Part shown: one piece after another, positions 1 through 6,540 of the stretch
Layout: every line of letters begins with the position of its first letter
How positions within the stretch are numbered: position 1 is the stretch's first letter
Assembly: GCA_035353855.1 (NCBI GenBank)
Contig: DAOQAK010000073.1
Location: 1 to 14,895, forward strand
Source of the DNA: Bacteroidales bacterium
GTDB lineage: Bacteria > Bacteroidota > Bacteroidia > Bacteroidales > CG2-30-32-10
Length of the DNA: 14,895 bases
Direction of reading: 5' to 3'
Program-made: the position numbers and the translations under genes
Notes under the pieces: generated by a model
What the model was told of the DNA's origin: nothing
What the model saw: only the letters and a program-made list of their open reading frames with translations
The model's database searches: none

Positions 1-3
1 TCT

Positions 4-1755
4 TTAGACTTCATAAACTTTTTGCTTAGTCCCCAGAAAATTTATGTGACCCGTTAAATCCCAAAAATATGGAGAATCACTGGTTTTTGAAAAGGTTAGT
101 TTAACTTCTTTCGCTTCATTTATTGTAAGAGCAATAGTTGCTGACGGTAAAAACTTTAAATAATTATTATTTATTTTAATGGCAGTATCATGGTTTGTGA
201 TATCATAAAAGTACTTGTTGCCTTTAACGAAAAAGTCTCTGAGATTAATTCCTCCATCTATCTTCCATTTTTTTATTTTCGTGCCAATTCTCCATGATAA
301 GTAATGTCCTTGTTGTGAATAATTATTTGACCATGTTTGTGGTAAAAATAATTTATCAAGAATATAGTATTGAACAGTATAAGTGTTATTAAGAAAAGAC
401 CAAAAATAATATGATAAATTCCAATGAGATTCTTTAAAAAAAGATTTATTATAAAAGAAACTGCAAAAAACACTTGGATCTTCTTTTTCCATTGCTTGCA
501 TATTTGTTCTGTAAATACTGTCAGTATTCAAAGAATTTAATATGGTGTAATTATAATTTCGATTTACAGTACTTGGGTAATTAATGAATTGAAGACCTCC
601 AAACACTCTGAGGTACGTATCATTTGTGTCAAATTTATGCCAATAAGAACAGCGGAATCCTTTATATTTCAAATTGTAATTTATAAATTCGTTTTCGCTA
701 AACATATTTAAGGTTTCCTTATCTTCAATTTCTGTGAATGAATTTAGGGTAGAAATTACTGATGTTTTTTTCTGATATATTCCTCCTCCTAAATTTATCC
801 TCGTATTATCGGAAGACTTATATACAAACCCAATGTATTCATTGAAATCATCAGATTTATCATTTCTATTTAAATCGAAATATTTTATAGCAGATACTCC
901 TAACGCATTAAAATTTTGATTTGTTATGGAATTCAAATTATCAATATTATTTCCGTATGAAAAATTATTAATTACTGTTAGCTTTTTATGCTTATAATTA
1001 ATATTTATAAATTCTTCTGATTTGTCAATATTTTCCAAATTAATGGAATTAAGTTTTGATGATACTAATCCGCTTAGTCCATCGTTTTTTATCGATTTTA
1101 GTTTAATATTTATAATTCCTCCTCTACCACTACCTCCAGTTTGCATTGCAGCATCGATCAATTCTATTTTTTCAACTTTGTCCACCGGAACCATTTCAAT
1201 TTTAGGATATAAATTTTCTACTGGCTGGTCGTCAACATAAATTGTAGCTGTTGCGCCTTTGTATCTAATATTTCCATCATCACTAACCACTACCCCCGGC
1301 ATTGTTCTTAATAAATCTAAAACGGATCTTGCTGCTACGATTTTGCCTTCATTCATAGTAAAAATTTTTTTGTCGAATTTTTGTTCAACAACGTTTATAT
1401 TTCCTACAATTGTCGCTTCTTTTATTTGGGTTGCATTTGGAATTATATTTATAACGCCAATATTAATTTTGGAATCATTGTTAAAAGCAAAATCAAATCT
1501 TTTATCATTATAGCCCATGTATCTGGTTAATAAATACATTCCTTTCTGATAAGAAATATTTTTAAATATAAATTCCCCTTTATCATTGGATAAAATATTG
1601 GTTAATATTGAATCTTCGTTATTTTTTAATATTATATTTCCATATGGAAGTTTTGATTTTGTAGTGCTGTCGGCAATAGAACCAATTATATCAATAGTTT
1701 GCGATTTGCAAGTTATTGTAAATAGGATAAACAGGACATGAATTATTTTTTTCAT
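4..1755 (-). CDS. TonB-receptor-like outer-membrane beta-barrel protein, C-terminally truncated
   Basis: This 583-residue protein belongs to the Bacteroidota outer-membrane beta-barrel family related to TonB-dependent receptors. A hydrophobic N-terminal signal (MKKIIHVLFILFTITC) is followed at about residues 22-105 by a carboxypeptidase-regulatory-like beta-sandwich (SNDKGEFIFKNI). A plug domain at about 125-217 contains LDLLRTMPGV, IYVDDQPV and GGIINIKLK. The rest is barrel strands rich in aromatic and Asn residues. Family members usually run to roughly 750-900 residues. This one stops just after FWDLTGHINFLG, where relatives carry a conserved segment of the type GNPxLxPE and then the remaining barrel. 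The stop lies three bases from the window edge, so a frameshifted remainder may lie outside. It is the last gene of a probable three-gene unit, 16 bases after the DUF6973 gene. The substrate cannot be inferred. Confidence 0.8.
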   Translation of the reverse strand: MKKIIHVLFILFTITCKSQTIDIIGSIADSTTKSKLPYGNIILKNNEDSILTNILSNDKGEFIFKNISYQKGMYLLTRYMGYNDKRFDFAFNNDSKINIGVINIIPNATQIKEATIVGNINVVEQKFDKKIFTMNEGKIVAARSVLDLLRTMPGVVVSDDGNIRYKGATATIYVDDQPVENLYPKIEMVPVDKVEKIELIDAAMQTGGSGRGGIINIKLKSIKNDGLSGLVSSKLNSINLENIDKSEEFININYKHKKLTVINNFSYGNNIDNLNSITNQNFNALGVSAIKYFDLNRNDKSDDFNEYIGFVYKSSDNTRINLGGGIYQKKTSVISTLNSFTEIEDKETLNMFSENEFINYNLKYKGFRCSYWHKFDTNDTYLRVFGGLQFINYPSTVNRNYNYTILNSLNTDSIYRTNMQAMEKEDPSVFCSFFYNKSFFKESHWNLSYYFWSFLNNTYTVQYYILDKLFLPQTWSNNYSQQGHYLSWRIGTKIKKWKIDGGINLRDFFVKGNKYFYDITNHDTAIKINNNYLKFLPSATIALTINEAKEVKLTFSKTSDSPYFWDLTGHINFLGTKQKVYEV

Positions 1756-1771
1756 ATTCCAAAAATAGAAG

Positions 1772-2404
1772 TTATTTATTTGATTTTACCAGGCATTTCC
1801 CATTATCCCATATTCCATTCAAGCTGTCAGTAGGAATAAAATTATTTTTTTCATCAAGAAAATTTCCGAGGGAATCTTTTTTTATAATTTTCATTTGGCC
1901 TCCAATAATGGCATCGATAACAAGAACCTGCAATTCAACTTCAGAAATATTTTTATTTTCTTTTCCGATTTTAATTCCAATTTTATTATTGTATAAATCC
2001 ATATCACCATTGGCTTTATCAGGATGAGCGCCATCTTCAAGCCGATGCTTTTTGTAATCGATATAATTTGCTTTTTCATGTGCACGACCAAGTTTCAGTG
2101 CTTTGCGCCAGCCGATCTGTTGCGCCAGTGTAGCCATCCAATAGGCATGACGAAATGCATCAACCTGACCACCATTTTTATCTCCGTCTAAAGTTTTTAT
2201 TTTGGCAACACTGTCGGTTACTTTTAAAATGTATTGTGAAATATTCCATGCTTTCATGGCTACAAACGGATGTTTTATAGCCCAGCATTTTTCAGGTCGG
2301 CTTAATTTTCGAAATAATTTTAATGATGAAGTATGCTGTGCATTAAGTGATACATGTAACAGTAAAAGAATAATAAAAATATTTTTTTTTAATAAAGATT
2401 TCAT
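1772..2404 (-). CDS. Secreted DUF6973 domain protein
   Basis: This 210-residue protein has a signal peptide ending near LLLHVSLNAQ (residues 1-23), so it is probably exported to the periplasm or cell surface. The body matches what I remember of DUF6973, a domain of unknown function common in Bacteroidota: KCWxxxHP near residue 40, VDAFRHAYW at 81-89, AHE at 108-110, and GDMDLYNN at 133-140. The conserved His, Asp and Glu residues would suit a metal site or an enzyme, but no activity is known to me. I chose the ATG at 2402-2404, not the one at 2443, because the signal peptide begins directly there and the longer form adds 13 polar residues before it. The gene starts 43 bases after the PLP enzyme gene and lies 16 bases before the outer-membrane protein gene, so all three are probably co-transcribed. 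Confidence 0.75.
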   Translation of the reverse strand: MKSLLKKNIFIILLLLHVSLNAQHTSSLKLFRKLSRPEKCWAIKHPFVAMKAWNISQYILKVTDSVAKIKTLDGDKNGGQVDAFRHAYWMATLAQQIGWRKALKLGRAHEKANYIDYKKHRLEDGAHPDKANGDMDLYNNKIGIKIGKENKNISEVELQVLVIDAIIGGQMKIIKKDSLGNFLDEKNNFIPTDSLNGIWDNGKCLVKSNK

Positions 2405-2447
2405 AAAACTATCACAACTATTATATATAAAAACTTTTTGCAATAGG

Positions 2448-3428
2448 TTATTTTAATTTTTCAGCATAATAAAAATTTGCAGGAAGTCCGCCCGTATGCC
2501 AGAAAAGTACATTTGAATTTGAGCGTATCTTTTTATTCTTTATGAAATCCAACATACCATGAAAAGCTCTGGCAGTATATACAGGATCAAGTAAGATGCC
2601 TTCAGTTGTTGCTAATTCTTTAATGGCAGATATTTCATCATTGGTAACAACTCCGTATCCGTTTTCATCATAACCCTTAATAAGTTTGATGTCTTTGAGT
2701 TGGTAATCTTTCCGGAAGTTAAATAATTTTTTTCCGTCGGTTATAATGTTTAAAACCACTTCTTCTAAAGTTAATCCATTCGTTTCGGCTTTATCTATAT
2801 TGATTGGAACTAATTCGGAATTTAATTCAAATAAATCTTTCCCCAATGTTAATCCTGCCTGCGTGCCACCGGAGCTTGAAGCAAAAAAGATATAATCAAT
2901 TTCCAAATTAAGTTCAGTAAGTTGTTGTTTTAATTCCTTTACAGCATTTACATAACCGAGCGCTCCGGTAATATTTGAACCACCATAAGGTATTACATAG
3001 CACCTTTTTCCATTTGCTTCCAGTTCGGTTTTTAACAATGAAATATCTTCTCCTTTTCTTTTTCCTCCGTTAAAGTGAAAATGCGCTCCTAATAAATGCG
3101 ATAGCAACAAATTGCCATTGTATTTTTCCGGGTCTGTTCCATCCAGCATTAAATGGCATTCTATGCCTGAAGCAGCACAAGCTGCAACAGTTTGCCGACA
3201 ATGATTTGATTGCTGTGCACCTGCAGTTATAATAGTATTACAGTTATTATTTATGGCTTCGTATATTAAATATTCGAGTTTCCTGGTTTTGTTTCCTCCG
3301 CTGGCTAATCCAGTATTATCGTCTCTTTTTATAAAAATATTAAAATCAGAATATTTTTTTGATAGATTTACCATTTTATGCAATGGTGTTGGTAAAAATC
3401 CCAGATTGATTTTGTTGTTTAATATCAT
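2448..3428 (-). CDS. PLP-dependent D-cysteine desulfhydrase / ACC deaminase family enzyme
   Basis: This 326-residue cytosolic enzyme is of fold-type II PLP. The Schiff-base lysine is K47 in SGGNKTRKLEYL, and the substrate-carboxylate loop is GAQQSNHCRQT. The C-terminal part has LLDPVYTARAFHGM and FWHTGGLPANFYY, which resemble DcyD (D-cysteine to pyruvate, sulfide and ammonia). Family members also include 1-aminocyclopropane-1-carboxylate deaminases, and the motifs visible here favour the desulfhydrase side; the exact substrate is inference. I start it at the ATG at 3426-3428, because the 17 extra residues of the longest frame (starting at 3479) read across a promoter element and do not resemble the family N-terminus. 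It leads a probable operon with the DUF6973 and outer-membrane genes and is transcribed away from the pterin synthase gene. Confidence 0.85.
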   Translation of the reverse strand: MILNNKINLGFLPTPLHKMVNLSKKYSDFNIFIKRDDNTGLASGGNKTRKLEYLIYEAINNNCNTIITAGAQQSNHCRQTVAACAASGIECHLMLDGTDPEKYNGNLLLSHLLGAHFHFNGGKRKGEDISLLKTELEANGKRCYVIPYGGSNITGALGYVNAVKELKQQLTELNLEIDYIFFASSSGGTQAGLTLGKDLFELNSELVPINIDKAETNGLTLEEVVLNIITDGKKLFNFRKDYQLKDIKLIKGYDENGYGVVTNDEISAIKELATTEGILLDPVYTARAFHGMLDFIKNKKIRSNSNVLFWHTGGLPANFYYAEKLK

Positions 3429-3454
3429 TTTCGTTAAAAAGTTATAATGGATTT

Positions 3455-3480
3455 CAAAGGTAAAAATAATAAGAATCAAA
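3455..3480 (-). promoter_or_regulatory. Bacteroidota promoter for the PLP enzyme unit
   Basis: On the minus strand TACCTTTG (3455-3462) is an exact TAnnTTTG -7 element. A TTTG at 3477-3480 lies 14 bases upstream of it, shorter than the usual spacing of about 19-21, so the -33 assignment is weak. The -7 box ends 26 bases before the chosen ATG. Confidence 0.5.
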
Positions 3481-3517
3481 AAATAATCATTTCACCCAAT
3501 AACCTTATTAATGCCAC

Positions 3518-3551
3518 TTTGTCATTGTTTTAGCAAATTGCATTATCTTTG
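3518..3551 (+). promoter_or_regulatory. Bacteroidota promoter for the pterin synthase-folE unit
   Basis: TATCTTTG at 3544-3551 is an exact TAnnTTTG. Upstream, a TTTG at 3518-3521 gives a 22-base spacer and a TTG at 3525-3527 gives 16. The chosen ATG (3568) lies 16 bases after the -7 box, implying a very short leader. It is arranged back to back with the promoter of the PLP enzyme unit. Confidence 0.6.
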
Positions 3552-3567
3552 CAGCGCAGGAAACATT

Positions 3568-3990
3568 ATGATTTATATTACTCGCAGAGAATCGTTCAAT
3601 GCAGCCCATAGACTTTTCAGGGAAGATTTTTCCGATGAAAAAAATTTTGAAGTCTTTGGGAAATGCTCCAATCCTAACTGGCACGGGAATAATTATACTT
3701 TGTTCGTAACAGTAAAAGGAAATATCAATCCTCAAACCGGATTGCTGATTAACCTGAAAGATTTAAGTGCATTAATAAAATCGGAAATCATTGAGAAAAT
3801 CGACCACAAGAATATAAATATTGAAGTCGATTTTATGAAAAATGTTTTGGCATCAACAGAAAATATTGCAATTAAAATTTGGGAACAGCTTGAAGTTCCT
3901 GTAAAGTCAATGGGCGCTGAATTGCATTGCATTAAATTGGTTGAAACAGAAAATAATTTTGTAGAATATTTTGGGAAAGAAAAGAAATAA
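3568..3990 (+). CDS. 6-pyruvoyl-tetrahydropterin synthase / 6-carboxytetrahydropterin synthase (QueD) family protein
   Basis: This 140-residue protein would act on 7,8-dihydroneopterin triphosphate, the FolE product, making 6-carboxytetrahydropterin (queuosine route) or 6-pyruvoyltetrahydropterin. The N-terminus ITRRESFNAAHRL gives zinc ligand H14. GKCSNPNWHG gives the catalytic Cys C33 and zinc ligand H39. D79-H80 in IDHKNIN and E126 near the C-terminus complete the expected active site. The odd point is residue 41: the family has HGHNY, whereas this protein has HGNNY (codons CAC GGG AAT AAT TAT), so the third zinc-ligand histidine is Asn. I start it at the ATG at 3568; the longer frame runs through the promoter. 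folE follows 54 bases downstream, which supports a shared pterin role. Whether it makes a queuosine precursor or another pterin cannot be decided here. Confidence 0.88.
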   Translation: MIYITRRESFNAAHRLFREDFSDEKNFEVFGKCSNPNWHGNNYTLFVTVKGNINPQTGLLINLKDLSALIKSEIIEKIDHKNINIEVDFMKNVLASTENIAIKIWEQLEVPVKSMGAELHCIKLVETENNFVEYFGKEKK

Positions 3991-4044
3991 GTTGACAAGT
4001 CATAAGTTATAAGTAGAAAATATTATTGGAATAAAATAAATTTT

Positions 4045-4683
4045 ATGATTGATATAAATAAAGAAATGGGAAAGCAGAATGAGATGGATGGCTATGCAAA
4101 GATTGATGCTTACAATCCTGAACTGATAAAAAAATTATCTGCTCATTATTATGAAATTTTAGGACTTATTGGTGAAAACCCTGATAGGGAAGGGCTTTTG
4201 AAAACTCCCGAAAGAGTAGCCAAATCATTACAATTTCTTACTTACGGCTATGATCTGAACCCGGAAGAAATTCTACGTTCGGCCATGTTTAAAGAAGATT
4301 ATAAACAAATGGTTCTTGTTAAAGACATTGAAATTTATTCGATGTGTGAACATCATATGCTTCCATTTATAGGTAAAGCTCATGTGGCATATATTCCCAA
4401 CGGGTATATTGTAGGATTAAGTAAAATACCTCGTATTGTTGATGCTTTTGCCCGTAGGTTGCAGGTACAGGAAAGGCTTACTACACAAATTAAAGAATGT
4501 ATTCAGAATACACTTAATCCTTTAGGTGTTGCGGTAGTTATTGAAGCGGAGCATTTATGCATGCGCATGAGAGGGATACAAAAACAAAATTCTGTTGCTA
4601 CTACTTCAGATTTTACAGGCGCTTTCTGTACTGAAAAAACGCGACAGGAGTTCATTCATTTATTAAGTTCAAATCTTCATTAA
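4045..4683 (+). CDS. folE: GTP cyclohydrolase I
   Basis: This enzyme converts GTP to 7,8-dihydroneopterin triphosphate, the first step of folate and of other pterin-derived pathways. The protein has 212 residues, the usual length for type I. The zinc-site residues are C101 and H104 in MCEHHMLPF and C172 in EAEHLCMRMRG. The flanking family signatures GLLKTPERVAKS (about 50-61) and GLSKIPRIVDAFARRLQVQE (124-143) are intact, as is GIQKQNSVATTS. The start at 4045 is the first ATG in frame; M8 and M14 are alternatives because the first 20 residues are poorly conserved in the family. It follows the PTPS/QueD-like gene by 54 bases with no promoter motif between, so the two are probably co-transcribed and act in sequence. 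It acts in the cytosol as a toroidal homo-oligomer in known members. Confidence 0.96.
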   Translation: MIDINKEMGKQNEMDGYAKIDAYNPELIKKLSAHYYEILGLIGENPDREGLLKTPERVAKSLQFLTYGYDLNPEEILRSAMFKEDYKQMVLVKDIEIYSMCEHHMLPFIGKAHVAYIPNGYIVGLSKIPRIVDAFARRLQVQERLTTQIKECIQNTLNPLGVAVVIEAEHLCMRMRGIQKQNSVATTSDFTGAFCTEKTRQEFIHLLSSNLH

Positions 4684-4700
4684 GCGAATTAAAATTTTAC

Positions 4701-4708
4701 TAATTTTG
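4701..4708 (+). promoter_or_regulatory. -7 promoter element (TAATTTTG) before the Bax-inhibitor-1 family gene
   Basis: An exact TAnnTTTG lies 26 bases before the ATG at 4735 and directly after the folE stop. No convincing TTTG or TTG lies at the usual distance upstream. It suggests that this gene and fabD can be transcribed separately from folE. Confidence 0.5.
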
Positions 4709-4734
4709 CACGTCAAATTTTAAATTATAAAACT

Positions 4735-5469
4735 ATGTTCAATTTCAATCAAAATCAAAATAACGAAAATACATATGTAAACCCTAACACAGGGGCTATT
4801 GCAGTACCTAAAACTTTCATTGCAAATGTATTTTCATGGATGGCTATCGCATTAGGTATTACTGCATTTTTTGCTTATACTTTCAGTAAAAGCGATGCAT
4901 TTTTTAATTCTATGTTCACTGCAACAGGAATGTCGCCATTAGGTTGGATTATTATGCTTTCACCTTTTGCTATTGTTATGGCAATGTCGTTTGGTGCAAA
5001 TAAATTTTCTGCCGGTACATTGACATTACTTTTCATTGCCTATGCATTTCTTATGGGTTTAAGTCTTAGTTTTATTTTCTGGGCTTATACTGCAGGTTCA
5101 ATATTTATAACTTTCGCTGTTACTGCCGGAACATTTGCTGTTATGGCTTTTGCCGGATACACTACTAAAACAGACCTTTCTAAGATGGGAGCTATTTTGT
5201 CGATGGCTCTAATAGGAATTATAATAGCAATGATTGTAAACTTTTTTATGCACAGCCAGCAACTCGATTACATTGTTAGTATACTTGGAGTTCTAATATT
5301 CACGGGCTTAACAGCATGGGATGTTCAGAAACTAAAAAGAATAGGTGCACAGGCTTACGAAGGTTCTGAAACAACCCGTAAACTTGTTATAATGGGAGCA
5401 CTTACACTTTACCTCGATTTTATAAATCTTTTCTTATTCCTTTTAAGATTTTTAGGAAACAGAAAATAA
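4735..5469 (+). CDS. Bax inhibitor-1 / YccA (TMBIM) family membrane protein
   Basis: This 244-residue integral membrane protein has seven predicted hydrophobic helices, at roughly residues 27-51, 70-86, 93-120, 122-144, 151-172, 177-200 and 217-241. A polar Asn/Gln-rich N-terminus (FNFNQNQNNENTYVNPNTG) precedes them. Family signatures are FTGLTAWDVQKLKRIG in helix 6 and LTLYLDFINLFLFLLRFLG at the C-terminus. D196 and D228 in these segments could correspond to the paired aspartates of the pH-sensitive calcium-leak homologue YetJ, which is inference. In bacteria the family is linked to calcium leak and to FtsH-associated membrane quality control, but the role here is unproven. fabD begins 40 bases downstream without a visible promoter. 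Confidence 0.9.
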   Translation: MFNFNQNQNNENTYVNPNTGAIAVPKTFIANVFSWMAIALGITAFFAYTFSKSDAFFNSMFTATGMSPLGWIIMLSPFAIVMAMSFGANKFSAGTLTLLFIAYAFLMGLSLSFIFWAYTAGSIFITFAVTAGTFAVMAFAGYTTKTDLSKMGAILSMALIGIIIAMIVNFFMHSQQLDYIVSILGVLIFTGLTAWDVQKLKRIGAQAYEGSETTRKLVIMGALTLYLDFINLFLFLLRFLGNRK

Positions 5470-5509
5470 GCATTGTAAACCAAAACCAAAACCAAATAAA
5501 CACACAATT

Positions 5510-6388
5510 ATGAAAGCTTACGTTTTTCCCGGACAGGGAGCGCAATTTGTAGGAATGGGAAAAGATTTATATGAAAAATCTTCTCTGGCCAAAGAGTTAT
5601 TTGAAAAAGCAAATGAAATTTTAGGCTTCCGTATTACCGATCTTATGTTTAACGGTACTGATGAAGATTTGCGTCAGACTAAGGTTACGCAGCCTGCAAT
5701 ATTTTTACATTCGGTAATATTAGCAAAAACTTTAGGTGAAAATTTTAAGCCGGATATGGTTGCAGGTCATTCATTAGGTGAATTCTCTGCATTGGTTGCT
5801 GCTAAAGCATTATCGTTCGAAGATGGCTTGGTATTGGTATCAAAACGTGCCATGGCAATGCAGAAAGCTTGCGAAGCCAATCCTTCTACAATGGCTGCTA
5901 TTCTTGGATTAGACGACAGCAAGGCTGAAGATATTTGCAAATCAATAACTGAAGAAATTGTAGTTCCTGCTAATTATAACAGTCCAGGGCAGCTTGTTAT
6001 TTCCGGTTCAATAAAAGGAGTTGAGATAGCTTGTGAAAAATTGAAAGCAGCCGGAGCTAAACGTGCGCTACCATTGAAAGTTGGCGGAGCTTTTCATTCA
6101 CCATTAATGGAATCCGCAAGAGTTGAATTAGCTGAAGCAATCAATTCAACAAAATTCAATGAACCGGTTTGCCCGATTTATCAGAATGTAAATGCACAAA
6201 GAGTTACAACTCCCGATATTATTAAAAAGAATTTGATTTCACAGTTAACTTCACCGGTTCGCTGGACACAAATCATGCAAAACATGATTGCTGATGGCGC
6301 TACTTCTTTTACTGAAGTTGGTCCAGGCACGGTATTACAAGGATTGGTGAAAAAAGTAAAACCTGATATTGAAGCAGTAAGTGCTTAA
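5510..6388 (+). CDS. fabD: Malonyl-CoA:ACP transacylase
   Basis: This enzyme transfers the malonyl group from malonyl-CoA to acyl carrier protein, supplying extender units for fatty-acid synthesis in the cytosol. The protein has 292 residues, close to the usual length of about 300-310. The oxyanion-hole loop is FPGQGAQ (6-12), the nucleophile is S88 in GHSLGEFSA, the malonate-binding arginine is R113 in SKRAMAMQ, and the catalytic histidine is H196 in GGAFHSPLM. QNVNA and TEVGPGTVLQGLVKK near the C-terminus complete the family pattern. The ATG at 5510 places the PGQGAQ loop at the expected distance from the N-terminus. It follows the Bax-inhibitor-like gene by 40 bases, including a short AACCAA-type repeat, with no promoter seen, so read-through from upstream is likely. 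It converges on mutS. Confidence 0.96.
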   Translation: MKAYVFPGQGAQFVGMGKDLYEKSSLAKELFEKANEILGFRITDLMFNGTDEDLRQTKVTQPAIFLHSVILAKTLGENFKPDMVAGHSLGEFSALVAAKALSFEDGLVLVSKRAMAMQKACEANPSTMAAILGLDDSKAEDICKSITEEIVVPANYNSPGQLVISGSIKGVEIACEKLKAAGAKRALPLKVGGAFHSPLMESARVELAEAINSTKFNEPVCPIYQNVNAQRVTTPDIIKKNLISQLTSPVRWTQIMQNMIADGATSFTEVGPGTVLQGLVKKVKPDIEAVSA

Positions 6389-6405
6389 AAAAAAGTTTAT
6401 TTTAT

Positions 6406-6451
6406 ACTCGTTCTTATCAGGTTTGTAAAAGCAAAACTGTTTAGAACGAGT
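6406..6451. repeat. Inverted repeat A (two-tier imperfect hairpin) downstream of fabD
   Basis: ACTCGTTCT (6406-6414) pairs perfectly with AGAACGAGT (6443-6451). Inside it, CAGGTTTG (6418-6425) pairs with CAAAACTG (6432-6439) except for one position, around a six-base loop. The tiers are joined by a TAT/TTT internal loop. No T-run follows on either strand, so it is not a standard terminator. Confidence 0.6.
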
Positions 6452-6503
6452 TATACCGTACAGAAAAAAAATATTTTTGCAAACCTCTTTTCTGTCGGTA
6501 TAA
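6451..6503. repeat. Inverted repeat B (16-bp stem) between fabD and mutS
   Basis: The left arm 6451-6468 (TTATACCGTACAGAAAA plus one A) pairs with the right arm 6488-6503 (TTTTCTGTCGGTATAA) over 16 base pairs, with T6459 as the only bulge. The loop at 6469-6487 is A/T-rich. It abuts inverted repeat A, sharing base 6451, and is not followed by a T-run. Confidence 0.6.
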
Positions 6504-6508
6504 TAATG

Positions 6509-6540
6509 AAAAGTCTTTGATTCAATTCAAAGACTTTTTT
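6509..6540. terminator. Bidirectional terminator between fabD and mutS
   Basis: AAAAGTCTTTGA (6509-6520) and TCAAAGACTTTT (6527-6538) form a perfect 12-bp stem around a six-base loop. T-runs follow the stem on the plus strand and A/T-rich sequence follows on the minus strand. It overlaps the mutS stop codon at 6539-6541 and probably ends both convergent transcripts. Confidence 0.8.

Noticed and set aside
3429..3479. 17-codon upstream extension of the PLP enzyme
   Set aside because: It crosses an exact -7 promoter box and adds residues not expected in the family.
3511..3567. 19-codon upstream extension of the PTPS/QueD-like protein
   Set aside because: It reads through the promoter region and the family N-terminus begins at MIYITRRESFNAAH.
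3568..4683. Idea that PTPS-like protein, folE and the distant folK form a new pterin system
   Set aside because: PTPS/QueD next to folE is a known arrangement, and folK lies 9 kb away in a separate unit with a kinase; nothing here needs a new pathway.
5478..5500. AACCAA tandem repeat before fabD
   Set aside because: Only about three units of simple A-rich leader sequence, with no sign of regulatory structure.
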